A stretch of DNA of 25,803 nt from Tritrichomonas foetus (taxonomy: Eukaryota > Parabasalia > Tritrichomonadida > Tritrichomonadidae). The translations under genes were made by a program, and so were the position numbers. Shown one piece after another: positions 19,107 through 25,803 of the stretch. How positions within the stretch are numbered: the stretch's first letter is position 1; every line of letters starts with the position of its first letter. The notes beneath the pieces are model-generated. The model did no database searches, was not told where the DNA came from, and was given only the letters and a program-made list of their open reading frames with translations. The stretch is from assembly GCA_001839685.1 (NCBI GenBank), contig MLAK01000557.1, positions 13,894 to 39,696 of the forward strand, in the 5' to 3' direction.

Positions 19107-19637
19107 ATGTTTAACAAGATCGATGATAAACTCAAGAAACATAACAAAATAGGCAACAAAGAAGTTAAAAACCTCAAGACAGCTGCTCTCAAATCAATGC
19201 CAGCTTTTAAGAATATCGAAAATGTCGTTTTTAAGAATAAATGTCCAGTCGAACAGTACAAAATCGAACAGCACCTCGAACTTTACGCAGTAGAAAACCG
19301 TCCAATTTTATTTAAAATTCCATCAGGCCAAGTTTTGCCACACTTAAAATATGTTATCGAATATCCGGATTTGCTTCCCTGCGTTTACGTCGACGATGGC
19401 GCGGTTCGAGCCTTGCTTCGTGGAGCCACTTTAATGGCCCCAGGCATCAAACAGGTTCCACAGCCATTCGAATCGGGAGACGTTTTGGCAATTCGACTCC
19501 TCGAGCAGGAAGCAGCGTTTGCTGTCGGTGTAGCTGTCGTATCGTCAGAGGAGATGGCCAAGAATCCAAAAGGCGATGCAATCGACATCAAGCATATTTT
19601 GAAGGACGGTTTGTGGGAGCATAGAGATGGACTTTAA
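19107..19637 (+). CDS. MCTS1/Tma20-like PUA-domain translation factor
   Basis: 176 aa, against 181 in human MCTS1, and collinear with it: MFNKIDDKLKK (human starts MFKKFDEKE), NLKTAALKSM (LKTSVIKGI), the segment around HLELYAVENRPILFK (HIEILTVNGELLFF), then the PUA domain with YPDLLPCVYVDDGAVRALLRGA, TLMAPGI and a C-terminal LKDGLWEHRDGL (human 'LNDGLWHM'). The PUA domain covers about residues 88-170. MCTS1 works with DENR on the small ribosomal subunit, in tRNA release after termination and in reinitiation. The start is set by the first ATG after an Inr; an upstream TTG-started extension was dropped. The DENR partner is not in this window. The stop reads TAAAA. Confidence 0.92.
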   Translation: MFNKIDDKLKKHNKIGNKEVKNLKTAALKSMPAFKNIENVVFKNKCPVEQYKIEQHLELYAVENRPILFKIPSGQVLPHLKYVIEYPDLLPCVYVDDGAVRALLRGATLMAPGIKQVPQPFESGDVLAIRLLEQEAAFAVGVAVVSSEEMAKNPKGDAIDIKHILKDGLWEHRDGL

Positions 19638-20245
19638 AATATAAATCATTTTATGCTATATATATATATATTTTTCAAAAACTTTTACCAATTTTTACCT
19701 GAAATTTCACGATTTTTTTTTTTTTTTTCACATTGGCTTAATGTTGGCAATCAGTGAATGCTTTAATAAATCTATCATAAATATTGCATATCAAGAAGGA
19801 TTTGCTGACTCAAAGCTGATGATTTATCTTTCACTTGATTCTAAATAAAGTCAACCGAAATTTGGAAGGTCAAATTTGGCCTGGTCGATAAAAAGTTGTA
19901 ACATTCTTTTATGACAAAGTGTATGTTGAGGAGAATGGTAGCAAAAGTGAAATGGAGGGAAACTGCGACTTTTTATCATAAAAATGTCAATGATCATCAT
20001 CTTCTGAGATTTTTGCATAAACTTTGAAACCCTTGATTTATGTTTTACATTGGAAAAGCAAGATGTGACTTTCAAGATGTGAATTGCAAGTAAAAATAAA
20101 GAGAAATCATTTAAACACAACCAAAAAATAGGAGAAAGAAAGATTGTATCATATATTTTATACAAAATTTAGATAACATGAAATACACAAAACACAAGAA
20201 AGACCAACTTGATTGTCATTGATGCCCCGATTAAATAAAATAGAA
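19638..20245. other. Spacer between convergent genes, with simple repeats
   Basis: The MCTS1-like and JHY-like genes end toward each other here. A TA dinucleotide run lies at 19657-19671 and a run of 16 T at 19713-19728. A minus-strand open frame at 19851-20165 (104 codons) has no ATG where it begins and no recognisable domain; I do not call it a gene. Confidence 0.45.
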
Positions 20246-21028
20246 TTAATCGAGATATTTCGAAATTGTTGCTCTTAAAACGTCAACACGCTGAACAAAG
20301 TGTGCATGACGTTGTAATTCTGCATTTAAGTCATATTTCGCTTCTACCGGCTTTCTGATATGTGCTTTTGGCAGTGGCTTATCGTTCTTTGGCTGAACCT
20401 TTGGTTTTGGAATTTTTGTTGCATATTGCTTCATTTTATCATGCTTGCTTGGTCCTTTCTTTGGCTCCTGCCTTGGCTTTGTCCGTTTTGGAATCACTGC
20501 TTTATTTTCTTCTTTCGCTTTTTGAGCAAATTGCATCAATCTTGTTCTCATTTCTTTCTTTCTTTCCCACTCGTCGTCAAAAGACGGGCCAAGGCCTCCG
20601 CGGTTATTTCCAAGATCATCCATCTGCTGAAGTTCCCTGTATTCTTCGACTGTATATGGCTTATAATGTGGATCTTCTTTGAGTGGATCGACTTTGAATT
20701 CGACGTGAATATCTTGCATATCAGCCATCGTCGGCCGTTTGTAGCCTCCCTCTGATTGCGGATTAGCTGATCTCATATCGGATAGCGACGGTTTCTTAAA
20801 ATTGTCGGTTGGAGTTGCACCTCTCATAGCTGAAATTGATGGCGGTTTGTATTGATCCTGTTCATTTGGCGTATTTCCACGAAGATCGTTGATACTCGGC
20901 TTTTTAAAATTTCCATCGTTTCGAACATCGTTAACGGTCGGTTTTTTAAAAGAAATCGGATCTGAGATAATTGCCATTCCAGTTTTCTTCTGTTGGGAAT
21001 TTGGACGGGGGGTTGTTGGCTTGCTCAT
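20246..21028 (-). CDS. Short-repeat protein, possibly JHY-like ciliary protein
   Basis: 260 aa. The N-terminal half holds a repeat of pattern [FY]K+P[ST]xxDxR at residues 27-36, 41-50, 60-69, 77-86 and 96-105, with a diverged sixth at 122-131 (YKPYTVEEYR). Each lies in Asn/Pro/Gly-rich linker. The segment YKPYTVEEYREL...GGLGPSF (122-150), then a charged helix (DEWERKKEMRTRLMQFAQK), recalls the 'KPYTL..Y..L...GGLGP' motif I remember from JHY (C11orf63)-type axonemal proteins. That link is from memory and needs a profile search. The C-terminal part is Lys/Pro-rich with a final helix (AELQRHAHFVQRVDVLRATI). No signal or membrane segment. The repeats look like short linear docking motifs. Start supported by an M3 element upstream; no perfect TCAYW, only TCAAT. 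Confidence 0.7.
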   Translation of the reverse strand: MSKPTTPRPNSQQKKTGMAIISDPISFKKPTVNDVRNDGNFKKPSINDLRGNTPNEQDQYKPPSISAMRGATPTDNFKKPSLSDMRSANPQSEGGYKRPTMADMQDIHVEFKVDPLKEDPHYKPYTVEEYRELQQMDDLGNNRGGLGPSFDDEWERKKEMRTRLMQFAQKAKEENKAVIPKRTKPRQEPKKGPSKHDKMKQYATKIPKPKVQPKNDKPLPKAHIRKPVEAKYDLNAELQRHAHFVQRVDVLRATISKYLD

Positions 21029-21049
21029 AAAATTATTGAGAGGAAAAAT

Positions 21050-21057
21050 TAGCCGTT
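21050..21057 (-). promoter_or_regulatory. M3 / Myb-like element of the JHY-like gene (AACGGCTA)
   Basis: It matches M3 on the coding strand, 22-29 bases before the ATG at 21028. No Inr or CCTTT is found between it and the start, except the imperfect TCAAT. Confidence 0.5.
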
Positions 21058-21488
21058 ATTTAATAAAATTTTTCCACTTTTCAATCATAGAGAATTGAAT
21101 ATATTGTTACAGTTAGATCTGAACAAGCGGAAATCAACAAGCTACTGATTTTGCTCTCCATATATTCTTATAAATTGTAGGTAACTGATGAGATACAATT
21201 GAACAGACATAGGAAATATGTTTGCATCGAAATACATGATACATTATAATTTGTAATGACTTCTATCTTTTATTAAAAGGAAAATTTAATTTTAATAAGA
21301 TAATTTTAATATGAATCTCCGCAAAAAATAAATAAAATGTGTTCACACATTTCTATAAATACTCATTTTGTATTGGTTTATTTTTTTCTTCACTAACTCA
21401 GAAAAAGTTATTGAAACCCCCCAAAATTCACAGAAATCACCTTTGTTATACTCGTTTTTGAAAGGTTTGTTTGAACTGGATGGCCGAG

Positions 21489-21493
21489 CCTTT
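21489..21493 (+). promoter_or_regulatory. CCTTT (M5-type initiator) of RPL30
   Basis: GCCTTTCTATC runs straight into ATGGG. The spacing of five bases from CCTTT to ATG is identical to that at RPL35. Confidence 0.6.
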
Positions 21494-21498
21494 CTATC

Positions 21499-21837
21499 AT
21501 GGGTCGTAAGAAGTTGAGCAAAGCTCGTGAATCCATCATCAGCAGCCTCAGTTTAGTCACAAAATCCGGAAAGTACTCCCTCGGAATTTCACAGACACTC
21601 AAGGCTCTCCGCTCAGGTGAAGCTAAACTTGTTATCTTCGCATCAAACGTTGCTCCAGCTCACAAATCACTCATCGAATACTATGCCATGCTTTCACAGT
21701 GCGACATCCTTCCATTCGATGGCGACAATGTTGATCTTGGAACAGCCTGCGGTAAATACTTCCGCAGCTCCATCATCACAATCATCGATGCTGGTGAATC
21801 CGAAATTTTGAAGATGATCAAGGAAAGACCACAATAA
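21499..21837 (+). CDS. RPL30: 60S ribosomal protein L30 (eL30)
   Basis: 112 aa, typical length (human 115). The L7Ae/L30e fold is clear: ESIISSLSLVTKSGKYSLGISQTLKALRSGEAKLVIFASN is the family's N-terminal half, including the RNA-contacting 'KSGKY.LG...TLK.LR.GkAKLVI.A.N' pattern. SLIEYYAMLSQCDI follows (family 'EYYAMLaK..VhhY.G.N'), then DLGTACGKYFRSSIITIIDAGES (family 'eLGTACGKyyRV..l.I.D.GdSdI'). It is part of the large subunit and contacts the small subunit. The start is fixed by homology. The stop TAAATAAA includes the trichomonad poly(A) signal. Confidence 0.97.
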   Translation: MGRKKLSKARESIISSLSLVTKSGKYSLGISQTLKALRSGEAKLVIFASNVAPAHKSLIEYYAMLSQCDILPFDGDNVDLGTACGKYFRSSIITIIDAGESEILKMIKERPQ

Positions 21838-22366
21838 ATAAATTTGAAAATGAATTTAATTTCGCCTTTCATTAATATTTCTCATCACATATTCTTTTTT
21901 TTCTTTTTCATATTTCATTTCTAAACTGAGGCTATTAAAATTCTATGAGTTATGAAATCTGGTTTTATTTCAATTCGATAATTTCAGCTTCATAAAACAG
22001 ATCAAATTATTAGAAATTGCAATTCGATTTAATTCATGTTTTAACATGGCATATTTAATAATACATCACTTATTGAATAAGACATAACAAATCAAAGAGC
22101 ATAAAAAAGGAATTTTCCCACAAAGTTGATTTGATGACGAAAAAAGTAATTAAATTAGTAATATCTAGTGAATAAATAATGATATGGCGTTTCTATATTT
22201 TTTATTAAATCTAAGGGATATCAGTTTATTAGTTCATATTTGAAGTTAGGAAGCAAAGAAACATCAAGGATTCCAAAAGTGCAAAATGATGTAAAAGGCC
22301 AAATTAAGGTCAAATATGGAAATGAATAAATGATATTTGATGTTTCTTAACTTCAGCCATGAACCT
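21838..22366. other. Spacer between convergent eL30 and Maf-like genes
   Basis: AT-rich 3'-flanking DNA of both genes. No gene, RNA or repeat could be supported. Confidence 0.5.
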
Positions 22367-23017
22367 TCAGAATTTCTTGGCTATTTCTTCAATCATTCTT
22401 TTCACGCAAGAGATTGGAAGTCCTTCAATTACGGTTTGGTCACCATCAATGACGGCTGCATTCATGTCGATTAGGCTTTCAACAATTACAGAGCCGCTCG
22501 ATTGGATGCAGCCAGATTCTTTAATGTATGGCTCGATTTCTTCATCCTTAAGGTCACGTGTCATTACAACATCAGCCCGTTCGACCGCAGATAAAATAAT
22601 TCTTGGTTCGGTCGATCCGATAGCGACAGCCGTGTATATTTCCGTTCGATCTCCGTTTTTGGACCACATTTTGATCATGTTTACGCAGTCGTCGTGGTCA
22701 GTTGGCTTTTCGAGAATATTTCCATCGAAGTAAACAATCGTATCGCAGCAAATAATAATCGTTTTTGGATCTGTGACTTTGGTGAGTAGATGTTCGAGTT
22801 TGGCTTTGGCGATTACCGTGGTGTGTTCTTGCGGCGTTTTTGGATTTGCTTCATGAGCGACTTTTTTTTCGTCGATATCGGCAGGAAGTAAAGATACATC
22901 ATATCCCAAATGCTTCTTGGCAAGATTTTGCCTCCACTTTGATGAAGAACCAAGGATGACTTTCATGAAAGAAAGCAAATAAGAATTTTCATTCTTTCTC
23001 ACAAAAAAGTTTGGCAT
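22367..23017 (-). CDS. Maf/ASMTL-type nucleoside triphosphate pyrophosphatase
   Basis: 216 aa. The Maf fold is recognisable: KVILGSSSKWRQNLAKK (family 'lILAS.SprR..lL'), DIDEKKVAHEANP (family 'DvdE'), ICCDTIVYFDGNILEKP (family 'aDTvV..dg.iLgKP'), RTEIYTAVAI (family '.H.V.TGVal'), and IEPYIKESGCIQSSGSVIVES where bacterial Maf has 'e...KAGgYgIQG'. The Ala/Gly-rich AGxYGxQG motif is changed to QSSGSVIVES, so specificity may differ. Maf proteins hydrolyse modified or non-canonical NTPs. Two starts are possible: ATG at 23017, placed 12 bases after an Inr TCATT, or ATG at 22966 (MKVILG), where most relatives begin. I chose the first because of the Inr; it adds 17 residues of unknown role. Confidence 0.85.
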   Translation of the reverse strand: MPNFFVRKNENSYLLSFMKVILGSSSKWRQNLAKKHLGYDVSLLPADIDEKKVAHEANPKTPQEHTTVIAKAKLEHLLTKVTDPKTIIICCDTIVYFDGNILEKPTDHDDCVNMIKMWSKNGDRTEIYTAVAIGSTEPRIILSAVERADVVMTRDLKDEEIEPYIKESGCIQSSGSVIVESLIDMNAAVIDGDQTVIEGLPISCVKRMIEEIAKKF

Positions 23018-23026
23018 TTGAGAAGA

Positions 23027-23031
23027 AATGA
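23027..23031 (-). promoter_or_regulatory. Inr (TCATT) of the Maf-like gene
   Basis: The initiator A (23029) lies 12 bases before the ATG at 23017 and 63 before the alternative ATG at 22966. It therefore favours the longer protein. Confidence 0.5.
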
Positions 23032-23475
23032 TGAAATGGCATGCCAACTTTTTTGGTTGTCACAATAATGATTTGAAAAGAAGACAAAGTATTGAAATTG
23101 ATTAAAAAGCACATTTACATGAAATGATTCATTTTGGTGAATTGATATTGCAAATGTGAGTCACATTTGAGAAGAAACCAAACATGATACTCATATTTTG
23201 ATGCTTATCTTTAGTTCTAGTATGAACCATTATCTGAATTTATAAAAAATTGGTCATATTTTTTTTTTACATTAATATGTCTTTCCAATTGATAAACTCC
23301 ATTATAAATCTCCATGAAAGAAATTCTTTAATAAATATACGGGAAAGTCATGCGTTAAAATCAAAATTATACCCCTTGATGAAGAATCAATAAAAGATTT
23401 CAATTCATACAATAGTGAAAAGATTGAAAATATGATTGATTAACGCAATAGAGTTTACAAAACAAAATATAATGA
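23032..23475. other. Spacer between the Maf-like and MOK-like genes
   Basis: AT-rich, including a T-run near 23260. No gene or structured element was seen. Confidence 0.5.
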
Positions 23476-23563
23476 TTATACAAGTAATTTTGGTGGACGG
23501 CTGGACAAGAAAAAAGGAGCTTTTTTCGCAAAATTGTGAAATTGATATCTAGGCAATGATTTC

Positions 23564-23598
<35 letters not shown>

Positions 23599-24751
23599 CT
23601 GTTGTTGTTGATGTTTTTTCCTTGCCCATGTTCCCAGATTCAGAACTCGAACATTTTTATTAATTTTCCCCTTGTTTGGAGCGCTTACAGTATTATGATT
23701 TGGTTTATTAGCTAAGGGAGCTACAACAATAGGTTGTTTGATTTGTTTGATTGGTTTTGGAACTCCGCATTTGGAAATTTCTTTTTCTTGACTCATTGAA
23801 TTTCTTACATAAATCGAGAAACGATCAGAAGCACCTGAACTTATCCATTGGTCATGAAGATAATGAATCAATTCAAAAGCAGGATGTAAAAGTGCTTCTT
23901 TTGCTGAAAGTCGATTATTTGGATCATATATTAAAAGTTTCTTGAGAAGATCAGCTGTGTCTGTTGAAATTGTAGGAATTAGCGTTTTGAAATCTTGAGC
24001 TTCTCTCCTTGGAAAAGTGAAAGTGATTTGTGGATTTGGATTATTTCGAAAGAATGACAACAGTTCTCGATCAGGTGTGCCAACAATGTTATGGATTTTA
24101 TTAATTTGATCAATTTCATGTTTCCCCGGGAATAGTGGTCTTGCAGTAAGTAATTCGTAAAGAATACAACCAACTGCCCATTCATCAACACTTTTGTCGT
24201 AGCTTCCTGAAGTCAATATGCATTCAGGTGCTCTATACCATCGTGTTGATACATATTCTGTGTACGGTTCCTTGGACTGTGTTTCTCTTGTTGATCCAAA
24301 ATCAACCAATTTAAGATCAAACGTTTCACTATCGATCATACAATTTTCTGGTTTGATGTCTCTATGAAAAAGGTTCTTTTCGTGCATATACGAAACTGCA
24401 TGCAATAGCTGATAATATTAATAAAAGGGAATTAAATTCATTCATCGGCTGCCTGTGCTGCTTCATATATTCATACATACTGATATCCATCAATTCTAAT
24501 AATATTGCGACACAGCCGTTACTAGGATCGTATGTAACATCATACATTCGAATTATATTTGGATGCCCTTGAAGCTGCCTTAAATACAATATCTCTGGAA
24601 TCTGCATAATTCCATTTATTGATGGAAATATTTTTTTTAATCTTTTAGCCGCATAAATAGAATGATCCACTGTGGAGCGTACTTTGAAGACATCTGAAAA
24701 GGAACCTTCCCCAATTTTCCCGATGACGGAAAAGTTCTTTCCGACAGACAT
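23476..24751 (-). CDS. MOK/RCK-family (MAPK-like) kinase, split by a one-base frameshift
   Basis: Two overlapping minus-strand frames together make one kinase. The first (from ATG 24751) gives GKIGEGSFSDVF (glycine loop), YAAKRL (Lys), the LYLRQLQGHPNIIRMYDV segment and LLELMDISMYEY. The second gives LLHAVSYMHEKN, HRDIKPEN, VDFG, YTEYVSTRWYRAPE (MAPK-like TEY loop) and the C-lobe. The sequence tracks human MOK closely. The frame must change between an in-frame TAA (24420-24418) and CAG (24411-24409); dropping one T restores the expected spacing between subdomains V and VIb. No intron with usable donor and phase fits. The C-terminal tail has a Gln run (CAA repeat). MOK kinases influence cilium length. 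An alternative start at 24793 adds 14 residues. It may be a sequencing error, a real null allele or a recent pseudogene. Confidence 0.8.
23562..23613 (-). repeat. CAA trinucleotide run encoding poly-Gln in the MOK-like kinase
   Basis: About 16 Gln codons, almost all CAA, interrupted by one Lys and one CAG. It lies in the non-catalytic tail after HPAFELI and is a likely site of length variation. Confidence 0.85.
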
Positions 24752-24903
24752 TTTTACATAAAATAGTTTCAATTGAAAAATTATTTTATTCATAGATGTA
24801 TACAAACCAAATAGTCTTAACGTACGAAATCACTAAAATGATCCTTATCATCAGTATTACTTAATACCATCAGTCAAAAATCAAAACCCAAATAGCTAAA
24901 AGA
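24752..24903. other. Upstream region of the MOK-like gene
   Basis: An Inr match on the minus strand, TCATT (24841-24837), lies 88 bases from ATG 24751 and 46 from the alternative ATG 24793. Nothing else was seen. Confidence 0.35.
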
Positions 24904-25511
24904 ATGACGAAAATTTCCCTTATCGCAAACTTCGCAAATGGCCGAATTCAAAAATATTTCGAAAATGATTCTGAAGAAGCTATTGTTTCAGTTTTCGGGT
25001 GAACAGCTTTCAGTCAATTGTTAAATCTATTTTTTATAGTTATGAGCCATATTTATTCATAGTTTTGAAATTTTGCAACAATTAAACCGAAAAAAGAGCG
25101 ATTTTGGAGAAAGCCTAAAAAAAAATTGTGAGAAGCTTTTTTTCCAAGAATCACAAAGATTATAATACTGCTTCCCATAATTCTATTTACACTTCTTCTA
25201 TCGATTTTTAATTAAAAATCGCGAAAATTTTGATAGTTTTAACTCAGTGATGTTGAATTAATTCAATTTCCATTTGACAAATATGAATGTATTGAAATCT
25301 TTTCTGTCATAAAATTTTAGTATATGAAGAAAATAGACTGGCAGTCCTCAACAGCACATTCTCAAGCAGGGATACAGATACAACGATTGAAAGACCAAAT
25401 CAAGAAAAATGGAATCCAATATGTTTTTTTCCAGACTCGATGCCAAGTGAATTTTCTGATGACTCGCCATTTAGATGGCAAAACATTCGTAATCTTCTCA
25501 TTGATGCCTAA
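24904..25511 (+). pseudogene. Possible decayed gene, readable in several frames (unrecognised product)
   Basis: Peptides of ordinary, non-AT-biased composition succeed one another on the plus strand but in changing frames: from ATG 24904 (MTKISLIANFANGR...), near 25070-25160 (EILQQLNRKKSDFG...), a hydrophobic helix at 25156-25212 (KIIILLPIILFTLLLSIF), 25249-25320 (DVELIQFPFDKYECIEIF), and 25296-25508 (…NQEKWNPICFFPDSMPSEF…). The last frame is open for 71 codons without a usable ATG and stops at TAAA, the usual signal here. An order of soluble part, membrane helix and polar tail would suit a membrane protein. I do not recognise it. Open frames of 70 codons are not rare by chance in such AT-rich DNA, so the reading is tentative. 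Confidence 0.3.
25202..25221. repeat. Perfect 20-base palindrome
   Basis: CGATTTTTAATTAAAAATCG is its own reverse complement. It lies inside the possible decayed gene; function unknown. Confidence 0.9.
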
Positions 25512-25803
25512 ATTTTTTTTATTTATATCAAAATTATTAATATTTTTTTTATACTTCATTTTTGTATTTTGGAAAACATTATAATTTTCGATGGAGGGTC
25601 ATATGATAATAAAAAGCACGATTTATGATAAGAAATAATCAAGATATTAATGCTATAAAATCACTTTTTATCTCAATAATTCTCAGAAATTTCTGTGGGG
25701 TTTATTTTTTTCTCACAATTTTTTTTTGGATTTGGTTTTCTCTGTATCTTGATTTTTAAATTATAATATTTATATATTATTAATAGGATTACAATTAAAT
25801 AAT
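25512..25803. other. AT-rich right end
   Basis: No gene seen. TCTCACAATTTTTTTTT at 25711-25727 is the exact reverse complement of 25117-25133, giving a 17-base inverted repeat 577 bases apart. Half of it is a homopolymer and no target-site duplication flanks it. Confidence 0.5.

Larger units (their letters stand above)
21029..21498. other. Spacer between divergent JHY-like and eL30 genes
   Basis: Holds the M3 site of the left gene and the CCTTT promoter of the right gene. GTTTGA (21469-21474) is shared with the RPL35 promoter. Otherwise AT-rich with no gene seen. Confidence 0.5.

Noticed and set aside
19851..20165. Minus-strand 104-codon open frame
   Set aside because: The nominal start is not the first codon of a supported gene, the protein is Phe/Ile/Leu-rich and unrecognised, and it lies in the 3' spacer of two convergent genes.
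24409..24480. 72-base GTATGT...CAG intron in the MOK-like gene
   Set aside because: It removes a whole number of codons, so leaves the wrong frame, and deletes residues conserved with human MOK.

Overview
This window is nuclear DNA from a protist, most probably a trichomonad (Parabasalia) of the Tritrichomonas/Trichomonas type. The reasons are its AT-rich spacers and its mostly uninterrupted genes with divergent eukaryotic proteins. Just upstream of many start codons lie short promoter elements that match the trichomonad Inr (TCAYW), the alternative initiator M5 (CCTTT) and the Myb-like M3 element. Many stop codons read TAAA, the trichomonad overlap of stop codon and poly(A) signal. The species call is inference; no rRNA or tRNA gene was found.

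Layout. The left 4.6 kb is the N-terminal 1545 codons of a very large minus-strand gene that runs off the left edge. Its first ~415 residues carry Trp-centred helical repeats like centrin-binding Sfi1 repeats. It is divergent, across a ~190-base promoter, from a membrane-anchored thioredoxin/PDI-like protein (CPHC). Two more plus-strand genes follow: a VPS9-domain protein (Rab5-type exchange factor) and a Ser/Thr kinase. Positions 9885-12637 have no intact gene. They hold a 7-copy 19-base repeat, a possible decayed intron-containing gene around it, and a 605-base 16-mer satellite with a 64-base higher-order unit. Next come a calreticulin-like ER protein that lacks the P-domain (minus) and importin-beta (plus).

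From 17.1 to 22.9 kb lie compact housekeeping genes: ribosomal protein uL29/L35 (minus), cyclophilin (minus), an MCTS1/Tma20-like PUA protein (plus), a repeat protein resembling the ciliary JHY family (minus), ribosomal protein eL30 (plus) and a Maf/ASMTL-type nucleotide pyrophosphatase (minus). The last gene is a MOK/RCK-family kinase (minus) split by a one-base frameshift inside the catalytic domain. The right-hand kilobase has only fragments of possible coding sequence in several frames.

Themes. The Sfi1-like, JHY-like and MOK genes all point to flagella and centrins. The PDI-like and calreticulin-like genes are secretory-pathway proteins, and VPS9 is endosomal. uL29, eL30 and MCTS1 are translation genes. 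The points most worth a second look are the P-domain-less calreticulin, the matching CCTTT promoters of the two ribosomal protein genes, the nested satellite, the split MOK gene and the decayed-gene candidates.
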